Shown here: positions 12,780 to 26,100 of the stretch, in pieces
How positions within the stretch are numbered: the first letter of the stretch is position 1
Layout: each line of letters opens with the position of its first letter
Source: Romanomermis culicivorax
Taxonomy: Eukaryota > Nematoda > Enoplea > Mermithida > Mermithidae
Length of the DNA stretch: 64,000 nucleotides
Assembly (NCBI GenBank): GCA_963922205.1
Contig: CAWUHX010000219.1
Location: forward strand, 186,001-250,000
Reading direction: 5' to 3'
The notes under the pieces: generated by a model
Told to the model about the DNA's origin: nothing
The model's input: the letters and a program-made list of their open reading frames with translations, nothing else
The model's database searches: none
Position numbers and translations under genes: made by a program

Positions 12780-15700
12780 TCATCCTGCTGCATCTGCTTC
12801 ATGCCATATGTCGGAAAATATTCCGAGCTCTGAAAAAAAATGCAAATGTGATGGATCCTGAAATAATCACTCCATGTAGTACATTAAACATGAATGAACA
12901 ATAGACAAAAAATTAAAGGCAAACTGTTACATTTAAAGTTGTGTTTTCATCTGGTTTTTTGCACATCTGTTATGTATTTTGAATGGTATATCAGTAACTT
13001 GATGTCACTGCTCTATCTGAAATTTCTGAGTACATCTACAATTTGAACATGCAAAAAATTATTGGAACCAAACTGTTGCCTTCAATGAATTAAAAGCGAA
13101 GCAACACTCAATATGTAGGAAAAGCCTTGACAGAGAAAAATTTTCAATGCCTGTAATTAATCCTACTTGCGGTTCTATCTCAACTTGAGCAGAATATGTC
13201 CTACACTCCATTTGCTTTTAAATAATGGATGCAGTGGTCAGGGTTTCATGAAACTTACACACCCTACAAATCAGGAAATCAGTTTCAGTAATTTTGAAAT
13301 GATTCATAATTTTCGATAAAAGTTTGGCTGGAAACTTTTAAATCCTTTTAAATTGAATGCGGTATAGTACTTTTACTTAATCTTAATATGTTTTTGTGGG
13401 CAAACATTTTGAAAAATAAACGTACACTGGCATTTGGCATCTTAAAAAATCTTTCACCCACGGTTTGATCATTCACTCAAAAATTTTTGAATTGTGATAT
13501 GGGCAGTGAGTTCATTTCTAGTGATTTTTCCCTGATCCATGTTCAAAATACGTTTATCCATAATTTCCATAGCATAAAACACTGTTCAAAAATGTTGAGT
13601 ATAAAAATTAGATATTGACATTATCACAGGATCTGGTGTTGCACCACCAATGAAAAGATAGCTGTGAGTTTGATAATAAAGATTCATACTGGAAAAATAC
13701 AAATGTCATTATTCAATATCGAGTATTTTCATAAATTCTTTAAAATTTCTTAGGACACCCTGCTGGAAAAAGGAAACAGCATAAAAGACTGCTCGAAAAA
13801 CATTAAAGAATCACACAGTTGATCAAATATAAAGTTACAAGTTGCATAGAAATGTGTTAAAAACATGGAACACCCACACATCTAAAAATTCTATATGTGC
13901 TTAAGAATGGAAGACTTGAACACAAAAAAAATTGAAGCTCTGTTAATGTATACATTTATGAACATCACTTACTTTCCTTGGTTGGTAGTAGGAATGTGAT
14001 AGATTCCATTTTTCTGAGTGATTGATTTATCATCAAATCTTCAGAGACACTTATACATTGACTTTTACCCACTGATAGATAACATTCCAGCTGATATTTG
14101 TCAGCCCCAATTTCTCCATACTGTGATATGTTGAATGCGATTGCTTCTCCAATGCCTGTTTGTATAGCCTGAACATTGTGATTGGGCTTTATAACCCATA
14201 TTTGAATTTTGTTGACACAAGTTGCGGTACTGGGCTCCACAATGAAGTCATTTGGATAAGCATCCTCCCTTGCCACAAAAATCTTTGTCATGGTTTTTCG
14301 GGTCCACTGAAAAGTATGACATTACTTGCAAAAATTTTGATCATTAGGAAAGTATCTACGACTGTGATCATCATTCTGTGAAAATGATTGGCAAAAAACT
14401 TTCTTATTCAATGATTTTCCAGTAGAATTATGAAGATAGAACACCTTACAGTCCACTTAATAATGCTCTGAGCAGCTTGAACAATGTTTAAAAACATTCC
14501 TCACTATATAACCCAACTCTAAAATTGGCGCGCAAATGTGATAAACGAACTCGACCTACATCTGATCTATCAAAACTGAAATAGAAATGAAAAGAAAAAT
14601 ATGCATCTGAGATATCGTGACCTAGATAATTGATCATCTTCATTATAGAGGAGGCTGCTCCAAGAGTAATCGCAGAATACTATTGCGGCATATTTCCATA
14701 GACCCATGAAGCACTAAATATACAACAAAAAATTGGACACTGGCCTCAACCAAAAAAATAGTTTTGGTCCTGTAAGTTTCAAAGTGCACTAAGAATTAGT
14801 GTGAATAAGATGTTCAGATTAAAACTGTACTTTTTCAAAATAAAAGAGTCACGTCAGAAAGCACCTACTGGCTTATGCGCATATGGAAAGCTAATGTGAA
14901 GGCAATCTCTGATTGTGATGTAGCAATGCATGTGATTCTAAACTTAAGGGATATGTGCCATTTTCTTTCTCTAGCACTCTTTGGTTTTAGAATTTACATA
15001 TATGTATTCAAGAACGATTGATAATCAAAAGTCATCTGTAATAATCTCATTGAGTTTATGCCAATTGTTATTTGAATTTAAAAAGGGGGGCTTCCCTGCA
15101 CAAATATTCTATAACCAGTTTTTGGGAAATGCTTGCGGATTAAGGCATGACTTGACTTATTCTGAAACTTGGACTGTTTTCACTTGTTGATTTGTGCTTA
15201 ACATACAGTGTGCTTCATTGCAAAAATTTTAAAATGCAACACACAATCGACAGAAAAAATAAAGATCTCAAGCTGTATCCATCATATACTCTAAACATTG
15301 TATGGTACACATGCTAATCGAGTCAGTCTTTGAATGACAGTTTAGTTAGCATGAAACTCGGAAGAGAAAATGACTTTAAAAGATGAATGAAACAACTTCT
15401 TTGATTATGAATCATATTTTAACTGAAAACTGATCATCAACTTATTTTCCCACATAATGTGTTATATGAGCTACGATAACACTGCATATACCAATGCTCA
15501 ATAATGCTTTAGATATTTACTACCTGTGTTTGCATTCATGTCACAAAATCTTACACCCTTTACTGACTGGGGTATAAAAATGTCTCTAACACATAATGTC
15601 TCCAAAAAAGCCCTGAACAAACTGTGCATTTTGTGAAAAGTGGAAAACAACATTTTCAGTTGAACTTTTCTTTTTGAACATTAACCCCAAATGAATCTAC

Positions 15701-18278
15701 AACTAACAGAGTAAAATTTTTAGCAGATTCCTTGTTAGACCTCTATGAGTTCTTACTCAACTGAAGCTTCAAACTGTGACAGTCAGACACAAAAAATGAA
15801 AAAAAATGAAAAAGTGAAAAAAAGAAACCTCTCTGAAATTTCAATTTCCAAATTCCCAAGCCCCTTCTTTTGTACACTTTTCAATGATTTTTTCACATCA
15901 AGTATTGACTGTAATAATCAGACTGTTGAAGCACTTTCTGGGTGGCGCCAGAGTCAACCAGACCAGAGCTCATCAAAAATGGCAAAAAGAGATGAAGTCG
16001 AAGATAAAATATGAAGAAAAAAGAAATGAAACTGGAAGCAGAAACAAAAACAGGAAGAAGATAATCAGTCCAAAAGACATAAGCATCAACACAGTGTAGG
16101 AGAGGAAAGAACGTAGCAGAGCAAAGATGCAGAAAACAAAAAAAAGAAGCAAAATGTAATTCAAAGTAAAATTTTAAAATTATATTGAGGCTGAATAAAA
16201 TGAAAAGAGAAACACTAGAACTGAGAGAAAAATGAAGAAAACAAGGAATAGAATACAGGAAACAACAAGAATCAGAAAGTGACAGAAGAGAAGAATAAAT
16301 GCCATCAGAAAAAACAGAAATAAAATAGACAACAGAAGAGTGTTTTTTTTGCCAAAACATGGTTTCTAGCAAAAAAAGGAGGAATGGTTGAAAAATGAGG
16401 GTTTGTGGGAAAAAAATTGTTTTGGTAAAATCACTTGTTTAAGATATTTCGTTGGAGACATTTTGCTAGAAACCTTTTTTTGGCAACATTTTGTCCGAGA
16501 TATCTTCTATGAGGACATTTTGTTGTAGATCCCACACAAATATGCAATCACCTTATTGAAAAGCATGCATGCTCCTTCAGCAGGTTGAATAATCAATCCT
16601 AGGCTACGTATTGCATAAAACTTGAATGAATCGAGCACCAGGGATGGAGTTGACCAATTGGAAGTCGGACATTCAACCATCTTGTAGTTGTTATTGGATT
16701 CATTCATACATGAATATTTGGAGCCGTTCTCTTTTTCTTTCGAAATTAAATAATAAAACGAGTCTTCATCCCATGTGCCAGGCATGGATGTTAAACCTGT
16801 ATGAAAAATTTTAAAATGTATCATATTGTCATCACATTGGAGAGCTATTTGTATAAATATTTTTTTGGGTTCTCTTATTTGGACCTGGATCTTATGACAA
16901 AAGTTCTGATACGTTAAATTGAAATATCAATTTTCATTGATTATTAATTGGTGTATGCAATGCAACCCATATGAATGAATGACACAAGGTTACACAATTT
17001 TTATCTTAACATTTTCCTTATTAAATTTGAATATACTATACATTTATTCATCCAAAATTCACTATTTTTCAGGGAAAGTCTGTTTCAATATATTGTTCCA
17101 CTGAAAACTGATGCTTAGCAAATTTTGAAAAATATCATACTGTTTCTACAGTATCAAACTCTGTTTTTTAGTTTTGCAGAGCAGCCGGAAAATCTACATC
17201 ACGTTTTTCTCAGAGAATGGAGCAGATGAAAGGCATGGGCTTAAATGATGAACCATTGACTGTCAAACATAAAAATGCTGAGCAATAAACTTTGATGAAA
17301 GACAAAACACACTTGTGCAACATTGTACAATGATCTCCATCAAAATCATTGCAACATTGTTCCTGAAAGTCAGATTTTTAGGTAGACTCTGTGACTTAGG
17401 CCATGCTTTCAGTATTCAGACTGTGACTGAGACTAATGACCATTTTTAAGCCGATGTCAAATGCACTAATCCATGGGGCCAGAGTGTCAAAAAAATGCTG
17501 GGTGAGGAGCTTGAACCAGGGATTCTCAGCATAGGAGGCAGATGAACCACCCAAATGCACCAACTGGGCCATGTGGTTTGTTCGGAAATTTGCATGCCAT
17601 GTGATGAACAGCTGAATGCACCACTATAAGACAGACACCTATATGTGACATATGTGCATGGATTATACAGCTGAAAAGACTTTCCAGATTTTTCTCTCCT
17701 GAGAGCTGTAAGTTATATGGAGTTTAAGTGGGTACACAACCCTTTTTTTTAGCCAGGAAGGCAGGCTTCACAGGACTAGATGGTCATAAAAGTGCTCACC
17801 TTATGAGAGGTGCATTTTCTGTGCTTTTGGTCTCTTAGTGGAGGCCCTATTCCCCATTCTAGAATCTGCCTGACAAGCAGAAGTTGTTCACTTACCTACC
17901 TCATAATTGAAAAGGCCCACCTTCCCATTGATGACATCAACACTAAGATGTCCACTGGGCTGAGTAAACCCCCACAAGCAGGATTCCAAGCTTGCCTACA
18001 CAATTTATCCATCTGTGAAGGACGAAAAGCTGTGTCTGCCTGAGCAAGCTTCCAGAAATTCAAGTTTGGGTTACGCCTGGAAATGAATCTGTTTCTTGAG
18101 ACTAGTAGTTAAAGGGCATAACCACCAGGCCAAGATGATCTGAAAACTGTTGTGTCACAAGATGGATTGGATTGCAAAGAATAACCCAGACATTACTTAT
18201 GTGTGAGAGCTTACTCTGAGATTCTTGAATAAAAGGAATAATCAAGCAGATAAGTCTGATGGAACTGACAGCCTTCAT
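12780..18278 (-). CDS. Secreted six-cysteine protein, copy B (4 exons, about 230 aa)
   Basis: The exons on the minus strand are 18278-18215, 16796-16552, 14306-13973 and 12829-12780. Donors are A|GTAAGC, AAG|GTGATT and A|GTAAGT. Each acceptor ends in CAG. Lengths sum to 693 nt, in frame, with a TGA stop. Residues 1-21 form a signal peptide (MKAVSSIRLICLIIPF...). The mature part has P-G-T-W at 27-30 and Cys at about 51, 64, 98, 133, 178 and 187, enough for three disulphides. There is no transmembrane segment and no known catalytic motif. An acceptor-like site above 18,342 points to a 5' non-coding exon. Two paralogues (A, C) share exon lengths, phases and all six Cys, so the model is well supported. 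The function is unknown. A lipocalin-like secreted binding protein is one possibility, based only on G-x-W and size. Confidence 0.78.
16000..16335 (+). repeat. Purine-rich (A/G) low-complexity tract in intron 2 of copy B
   Basis: The plus strand is nearly all A and G, with runs like GAAGAAAAAAG and AGAGAAAAATG. The paralogous tract in copy C is at 32,350-32,690, and a similar tract sits in the DDRGK1 intron at 55,830-56,220. The antisense Phe/Ser/Leu-rich reading frame is an artefact of this composition. Confidence 0.6.
17501..17577 (-). repeat. tRNA-derived SINE head with good A and B boxes
   Basis: The minus strand reads TGGCCCAGTTGG (a consensus A box) followed, about 45 bp on, by GGTTCAAGCTCC (a near-consensus B box). 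It lies in intron 1 of copy B. The corresponding part of copy C is missing. Confidence 0.55.
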
Positions 18279-18359
18279 TTGTGCTGTGATCACAAATAAT
18301 AAATTCAGGGGATAGTTTCCCAAATAATTTTTCAGTTGATATCTGGAAACAAAAACACA

Positions 18360-19290
18360 GTTATAACACATATGAAAATATACATTACATTATTCCTTAG
18401 AGTGTATATTTGAAAATAATTACTCCCTACAATAGTCACATGAACAGTTACTCCAGCATTGAAATTTTGAAATTTATGTTGATGCCTTTTTCAGAAAATA
18501 ACTGCTAATGACTGTTTCTTGGAGCAGCTCTGCTAGACACAATTTGGTGCAATAAAATTATTCATTTCAGTCTGATAATTTGATTCTGATAATTTGCAGT
18601 TATCTGATAATTTGATTTAATATGGTCTAATTCAAGGTTTTTAAAATTCACTGGTTTCTAAAGCAGCTATACCCAAACTGGCTAAATTCAAGATTCTGTC
18701 TCACTACAGCCACTCTACTACACTAACTATCACCCTATAGCCACTGTCTCACTATAGCCACCAAAAATGAACAACTTTGTTCCAGATGAAACGTACCTGA
18801 AAGGGTGGGTTTCATCTGGTTTCAACTTTGATACTGACAATGTCTTTTTATTGAAAACAGTTTTCAATAAAGATGAGAAAGGAGCTAATGTGATAAATTA
18901 TCTGCCTTACAAATAATGATACTTCAAAAACTATATTTTGATTCTGATTTTGAGAAATGTTGATGTCAATAACATGGTCTTAGGATGTATTGATATAGCA
19001 GCAAAGGCACGTCTTGTCAATAAATCTATAGTTACAAAAAAAATCAAAGTTTCTACTCTCAGTAAAGAAAGTAATATTTTATGGAAATTGCTGAGTTGTC
19101 AAGGTTCTGTGGAGCCAATTACTCGATGAGTGAATAGGAGAGTGAATAGTGCAGGTGAAAACATAATGGTGCTATACTGTGATTTATATACCATCCAATT
19201 TAATTACATGAACATATTTTTTGAAAAAGTATTTTTTCTGTTTTAACCTTCCTATGTAATTTCAAAGCATCACAATCAAAAAATGAAGGA
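18360..19290. repeat. Near-identical segment shared with 34,160-35,090
   Basis: For roughly 900 bp, just upstream of copy B exon 1, this sequence is almost identical to 34,160-35,090, differing at scattered single bases. The surrounding paralogous sequence differs far more. In block C the match stops abruptly near 35,090 within AATCAAAAAA. In block B the original sequence continues. This marks a recent duplication or conversion event. No gene was found in it. Confidence 0.7.
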
Positions 19291-19889
19291 TTAGTTGGAT
19301 ACTATTCCCAGGTTTCTAATTGTATGCTTAAAGGAGCTTAAAATTTTCTCTCATAAGAAAGTCGATAAATTCTTCTTGTATTCAAGTAGTATTGCAGATG
19401 TACAATGAATGACGAAAAAATTAAGGAAAAATATTTCTTGGAAGTGAATTCTATGAGGACTGCTGATTAGTTTCTATCACCACCAAAGTACTCCATTTTT
19501 TCCTACTGGAAAATACAGTTACGTTCATGGACACTTTGTGTCAAAAACTGAAACAAAACAGTAAACTTAACTTAGAACAACAAAGGGACCAAACCTATCT
19601 CTTCGTTCTGATAATCTGAGTTTCATTTTGAAATCCATGGACTACGTTTACAGTGTTTATTAAAACTGTTTGGGAGCAAACTGCTGGAAGAAAATTGCAT
19701 TGAGACTTGCTTGCAGCATTGGGGAGAGGGTTGAAGTAGTCCCATATTTATGCAAAATTGAAAGACCAAATGACACAGCAATGAGATAGAGATAGTGATT
19801 CTTCTTATAATTTTATTAATGTGCATTTCTTGTTGTCTCACATTGTTATTATGCTGATGACTTGGCCCAAAAAATTGGAATATCATATA

Positions 19890-20696
19890 CCATATTTATT
19901 CCAATAAAAGGTGCCTTCAAATCAACAGTGCCCTCTAATGAATGGTGCACCTCTGACTATATAAAAAATAAAAAATGATGTGCAATTGATTAGAATCATA
20001 AGTATCTTTAATGTAAACTTGATATGCACTGTTTGTTAGAAGAATAGAGCCAAATTTTGGAAGTGCAGTCGCTGACTGTCCATGACAAAAACTGTTGAAT
20101 TTTTCACTTCTGAATAGGGCTTAAGGTGCTTATTTTAAAGTCCATTTTGACTACAGTGGTTTGCAGTGTTTTATATTGATCTTTTGCAAAGTTTCTGTGA
20201 TATGCTGTCTTTAGATGTATTTGTTAAATGTAAACAAAATAGAAAGAAGTACAGTTTGGATTTTAGGGTAAAAACTATTACGGCAGCAAAAAAAGAAAAC
20301 TGTCCAGTTGCTAGCTGCCTCAAAATAAGTGAATCAAGGGTGTTATTTCCCCTTCTTCTTTTTTAACTTTATTAGTTGTTTTCATTTTTCCTTTTTTTTC
20401 TTTTGACTAGTTTTGTTTTCTCTTCTTTCCTTTTTGTTTGTTTCCTTTTTTGCCTTGGAGTAGAGAGGTATGGTATTTGTTTGATGATGAGAGAGATTGA
20501 GATTGGGATAACATGGAAGATTCCAGGAGATCGAGATTTCAAGAAAGAATAAAAAAGAAGTTTGGATTGAAATGTGGCTTGATGTGAGCTCAGAACTTAA
20601 ATGGCACGCCCGAATACATGGCCTCCTCTAATAAACAGTGCACCAAATTGACCCAAAAAAATAATACATAGCACCCCATTTTTGGAATAATTATGG
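19890..20696 (+). mobile_element. pogo/Tc1-mariner-like DNA transposon, degenerate
   Basis: The terminal inverted repeats are CCATATTTATTCCAATAAAA at the left and, reverse-complemented, CCATAATTATTCCAAAAATG at the right. A TA dinucleotide flanks each side, as in the Tc1/mariner superfamily. The 807-bp element holds a fragment that looks like the N-terminal helix-turn-helix of pogo-type transposases. The paralogous place in block C lacks it. Confidence 0.7.
20238..20341 (+). pseudogene. pogo-type transposase DNA-binding (HTH) fragment
   Basis: The frame encodes RKKYSLDFRVKTITAAKKEN followed by about 14 further in-frame residues. The spacing of basic and aromatic residues, K-x-Y-S-L-x-F-x-V-K, is typical of the first CENP-B/pogo DNA-binding helix region. 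The catalytic DDE part is absent, so the fragment cannot be active alone. It lies inside the TIR element 19,890-20,696, which supports the family call. Confidence 0.5.
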
Positions 20697-21699
20697 TATT
20701 ATTTTATTCAATTTGCATAGTTATTTATATTATCATTCATTCTTGCATTAGTAAGCAGAAGTGGATGCCAACAGAGAACTATCCCATGTTACCCTGGATA
20801 GCCCCATCATTTTCTAGACATCAACTGTTGTGTTTTTCTAGTTTTACATAGTTGCTTGTAGGAAGCAGCTTCACGAAAAAATGCACACTTTTAATTTTGC
20901 AGGCCACTTTTTACTTTCCAGTTACTAGAAACCACAGTGACTAAAGGTTGTGTATGGTCGGATTGGAAACTGCTGCATTGTCTTCTACTTATAGGAAACT
21001 TTCTTGTGTAACCTATAGCAATCAGTCATGTACAAGCAATTAGCTTCTTCAGTTTTATTGCAGACATCTTTCAGCCTAAGCAGAGACCAAACATTACTGT
21101 AGTGCCATTGCTTTAGAATGTATAACACTGTGATTACCACTAAAAGGTGTGAATTGTGCATACAACATTTATGTAGATAACTGTGCAGATTGATCCTCAG
21201 CAGATTTGACGCCTCCAGCAATAATTGGGGATGACAAAAGAAAATGAAAAGGAGAGAACAAGTCATCATAGAAATGGAAAAGATGCTATAGTTTAACAAT
21301 TTTTCTAAACAAATCACAGTTGATTCCAAAAGAGTAACATTAAACCTTTAAAAAGTTCTGTCAATGCAAATAATTTCACATATCTGACTAATATACAATG
21401 TAGAATATGCTGCTTGGATGTTAGAAGACTTTTCTTTTTATTATCAAGAACAAAAAAATCTCTATTCCATCCCATGTCCTCCCTTGCTGTTTCTCAGAAG
21501 AATTTTCATGCTGTGCATGCATGGCTGTAAAATAGGATGTAAAAAGTTTTTGGTTGCTAGAGTTGATTTTGACTATAATTGAGGTAAATTTGACATATAA
21601 TACAATATTTTATATTAAAAACCTTATATTCTACCACTTTTTCATCAGCTTAAAAAATTCGCAATTGCTGCATCAAAACATTCATATAAAAATCGGAAA

Positions 21700-22020
21700 A
21701 AAACAAAAATGATAATAAAGATGGAAAACCTTCCAACCTCCGACTTGTGGGACAGTGCTGGCTGAAGTATAGCAGCAAACGTTATGCAACTGAAAAGAGA
21801 GTCTCCTGCTGGCCCATACCTGCACGAACCTCAGAAGTATAGCAGGGGCTCTATAGATAGCATAGATATTATTCCGGAAAATGTATAGACTTAGATAGTA
21901 TTTCAATATTATCAGTATCCAGAAGAGACATAGATTTAAATTTAGATATTGGTACCTAGTTATACCTTTGAAAAGATGCTAATGAATAAAAGTTTCACAT
22001 CGATTTTATATTGGTAAAAA
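21700..22020. repeat. Tandem duplicate unit 1 (pair with 22,365-22,690)
   Basis: This 320-bp segment recurs about 670 bp downstream. Shared stretches include GGCCCATACCTRCAC, AGAAGTATAGCAGGGGCT and TTTGAAAAGATGCTAATGAAT. Identity by eye is about 80 percent. It is non-coding. Confidence 0.6.
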
Positions 22021-22039
22021 ATTAATTTTTACTTTTTTA

Positions 22040-25000
22040 ATGTTTCTGATGAGAAATTCCCTATGCTTGGAGTTTCTTCCACAAAAAGTTTATAATGCTG
22101 GATATAGACAACCAGCTCCTACAGTTGGTCGAATTTTCAGCCCAACCCAACCCATGTTTGATCTACTCCTGACCCAACCCAAACCCGGGGATACTCGTAC
22201 CACACCCAACTCAAACCCAACTCATTTGTTGATACATATCCCACAGTATGATCACATTACATGAAGTGCATGTACAATTGATGCATACCTTACAGTATGA
22301 TCACATAATATGGTGTACAGGTACATTTCATGTACTGCATCCCAAAAAAAAGATAATAAAGATAGAAATCACAAAAATTAAATTGGAAAATTTAGTTACA
22401 ACCTCCCACTTGGCTGACAGCATCAGCTGAATAACAGCAGCGAACATTATGTAATTTAAGAAAAAATCTCCTTGTGCTGGGCGGCCCATACCTACACTGA
22501 CTGAGAAGTATAGCAGGGGCTTTACAGTTAGTGTAGATATGATTCTGGAAAAATGTATAGATTTAGATACTGTTTCAATATTATTAGTATCTAGAAGAGA
22601 TAAAGATTTAAATTGAGATATTAGTATCTATATCTTTGAAAAGATGCTAATGAATACTAATTTGGGATATCGATTTTCCATTGGTGAAAAGTCCTAACAT
22701 ATTATGCGCCATATGTTAGGCTCCTATGTGTTGGAAAGATGAGACTGACATCTGGGTTAATAGAAAGGAGGTTGCAACAGTTCCACCACAGGCTAACAAT
22801 AAACAAACTAATAATCCTCCAACCAGACTCACAGAGGCTAAGCTCCATATTTCTCTAAGCCTGCAGTACACCTTGGAGTCAGTAAGAAGATTCTATGCAA
22901 GTCTCCAATAACCTGACCTTGCAAAAAAATTCCCCAACACTCACAAAACAATGATTTACACCAAGCATATACTTGGACGTCCAATCCCATATACAATGAA
23001 AATACAAAAGCAAAGTAATAATTGAAGTGAGCTGGCTATAAGTCCAAAAATTTGAAGAATATAACATTCTTCAATGCACAGAACATGGGCATTCGTAAAT
23101 GTGTTATGTAAATTTATCATTTACCCTCTTCTGTTTTCTTGCTGGCTACATTTGTGCATCAATGCAGAAAGTTATAGTTTGATAGAAAAGTAAATTTTTT
23201 TTTCATAAACAAGCATAGGAAAACAACAAAGGCTTCTATCAAGCGTCACAATGTAACTTTTGTGTTCACAGGCATTTGAGTCATTCTAAACAACAATACA
23301 AGCTGGACTTTATCATTGTGAAAATTGTTGCACTTGGGATCCAAAATATAACTTGTCCATTTGAGACATGCTGCACATCAAGGGAAATTGTTTCAATCCC
23401 TTCTCCCAAAATTAAAATAGTTCTTCCAACATACTGTCTTTGCAATTGTCTTGAATGATAATGGCTCCATGCAATTTGCTATCAATTCTGTTTGGGCAAC
23501 AGCCATATGATTTGAACAATGGCATCACCTGATTTTCCCCTTGCCTTCCACAAACAATGTGCCTTTTTTTGCATATCCAGTGCAAAAGAGGCATGAATAA
23601 AATTGATACCTGGATACTAATATATATATATCCAGAGAAAAGGGTTTGCAAACGTTTCTGGGCATACAAACACCTCATGTGTGGAAAACCAATGCTGTCT
23701 AACTGGACAAAGACTTCTGTTATGACTAGAATAAGGTTTGTTCACTTTGTTCTAGGTCCTACATTGGGGCCAATTAGGTTTGGGTTAGATAGAGGTTGTG
23801 AGGAGTTTGGGTTGAGTTGGGTCTACACTATTAGATGAAACTAACCCTCAAAAACTCACATCTTTTTCAGCAGCACAAAGAAATCTTTCATATTTCTCAA
23901 TCATTGGCATTAATGCAATAACTGTCAATCATGGTCTTTTCATAATGTGTAGTGGATATGCACTTTGTTTTGACCTACAGTATGACAACAGTTGACCTAT
24001 TGTTTATATCAGGCAAAAAATATGTGCTTTCTCTAGGGAGGTAAGAAGGAAGCATGGGAAAAATTCCTTGGCTTTGTGTGACACAAGCACATGTTCTGTA
24101 AATTTTATTGTTGGTACAGTGTGCTGATGGCATCCTTGCATCCAGGATGCATTCTGTACGCCTCAGGCATAGATGGTTAGTTATAGTGTGCTGATCACAT
24201 CCTTGCATCCAGGATATGTTCCTGACACATCATGCATACCTGATTAGTTTCCCCTGGTAGAGCGCTGGTCAAAATTCCTGATTTGGGTCAAATTCAACAT
24301 TTTTCGCACCCCTGCTACTTTTTTGTATCATTTTATCTCATTTGCAAGATCCTTCATTTTCACAACAAAATGATCCTTGGTATTTATACTGTAGAACTTT
24401 GATACATTCACTGCTTAAAGTGAATCCATTTTTAGTAGTGCTGGACAAACTTACTGATTTAAAATCATGCTTAGCCCTGTAAACTGTTCAGAATATATTG
24501 TTGATCAGACATGCACTGTAGTCATCATGATTTCATCAGGGGGATGGGTGTGGGTGAGCAAAAAAACAAAAAAGCTCCACAAACCTCTTTTTTTATACAA
24601 AATATGCATCAGAAAAAATACTGTCCTCAAAAAAGTTTAGGGGGTGCTTGACCATTTTTGGGGGCCACGAGGTGTCCAGGATCCTAGGTAGGAGGGTTTA
24701 ACCCTAAGCAGCTATTTTCATGTATGTTGTCGACTCATTATAATGGTTGATGTTGGTGCATTTCATGTAGTTGCTTCTATTGTTTGAAACAAAAACTCTG
24801 TTGCTAAAAAATCTTGTGAAATTTTTGGGTCAGATTGGGTTTGGGCTGGATCGAATTTTCAAAATGATAAAAGGTGCAGGTTTTGCTTTGGAAGCCTATT
24901 ATTCTTTTTCAACAAATCTGATCGTTTAATGCGTAAAATTACAGAAGACACAAATGTGGAAGGTGCTACTTGAAAAATATCGTGAAATAGTGGATTACAT

Positions 25001-26100
25001 AAAACAACATGTGAATTCCAGCCAAAATGTTTGAAAACCAAAATGTTGAAGAATTTACGAAAAAATGTGAACATCAAATGAAGTGCTTATGGAAAAAAGA
25101 ACATGAACAATTTATGCAAATGTTAAAAACATAATATATAATTTGCATTTAAATAAAATTAGCATATTTCACAAAATATTTTTACACTCATACCTAGTGA
25201 CAAAGTGGCATTGTTGTTAAGGCCGAATTATAAAAAATTATGCATTCTATTGTAGAGCATAAAAAAACTCTGGGCTCTCAGATGTTAAAAAGGTACTCAA
25301 TTGTAGGAAAAACCGTGGCTCATGCTATTTAATTGGAGAACAAATTTATACCCTGCCTATGAAAAAGTTTGAAATTGGTGAGACAGAAGTAAAATAATTT
25401 TTCAGAAGAAGCAATTGTTAAATGAAGAATTTTATTGATTCCAGCCTACTGCTTTACTCCAATCCAACAATTGGTGCAGAGATCTCTTGAAAGTAAGTTC
25501 AATGGTCATAACATCTGGTAAGCATATTACTGTAATCAACAAATACAATGTTTGTCTTTAAGCAGGAAAAAGTGCATACAAAAACTTCCTTCAGTAACCT
25601 ATTTAAATGCTGCTCAGAATTTCTGGAGTAGCACTAAGGTAATGGTGCAGGTCCCTTCAAGTCAACAATTAACAAGCACGATGCTTTTCAATGATTTTGA
25701 CCCTTCCCATTCTCATGAAGAAATAAAGTTTTTTTTCTACAGTATGAAGTTTCCACTGAGTACCAAATCGAACTGACTTTTCTGGTTTTCACTGCATTTG
25801 TCATTCTAAATTGAACAAGCTATAATGAATGCAGTTTTGGGGTGTAGCCATTTGTGCTTTTTTCATATGCCCTTTTTTGCCACTTGCCCCAATCTAAATG
25901 TGTCACATGTTATACGCACCATTTGCAGATGTGCATTGCTCGTTTACGCCATAACTCTAATTGGACACTGAAAAGTATCAAATGACAAATCTAGTCATTA
26001 TTGAAGACCACTCAAACTACACGAAAACAGCATTGTAAATCGTCCTACAGTCATACAGCATTTGCACACTGTATATTAAAAATGTTTGTCTACATTCTAG
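22040..26100. other. Intergenic DNA between duplicated blocks, with simple repeats
   Basis: No gene is supported here. It includes CCCAACCC-rich sequence at 22,138-22,235 and the opposite-sense GGGTTTGGG/GGGTTGAG-rich stretches at 23,760-23,830 and 24,825-24,860. These may be subterminal repeats of a decayed DNA transposon. A short tandem duplication at 24,115-24,240 repeats GTGCTGATNNCATCCTTGCA. A TA microsatellite lies at about 23,618. Confidence 0.45.
22365..22690. repeat. Tandem duplicate unit 2 (pair with 21,700-22,020)
   Basis: This is the second copy of the 320-bp unit described at 21,700-22,020, in the same orientation. Neither copy encodes a recognisable product. Confidence 0.6.

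Larger units (their letters stand above)
9440..21620. repeat. Paralogous block B (segmental duplication with 26,100-37,320)
   Basis: Sequence and gene order in this block match block C along its length. The two exon sets, flanking repeats and non-coding anchors (for example 9480 with 26,160, 13,440 with 29,150, 21,550 with 37,285) are in the same order, spaced about 15.7-16.9 kb apart. Identity by eye is around 75-80 percent in most places. It is far higher in 18,360-19,290. Insertions private to block B are an LTR-like piece (10.5 kb) and a pogo-like element (19.9 kb). The block carries secreted-protein copy B. Confidence 0.75.

Noticed and set aside
15893-16372. Phe/Ser/Leu-rich hydrophobic frame, minus strand
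   Set aside because: Antisense of a purine-rich low-complexity tract. The same artefact occurs at 55,811-56,312.
17501-17577. A functional tRNA gene
   Set aside because: A and B boxes are present but acceptor and anticodon stems do not pair; it fits a SINE head.
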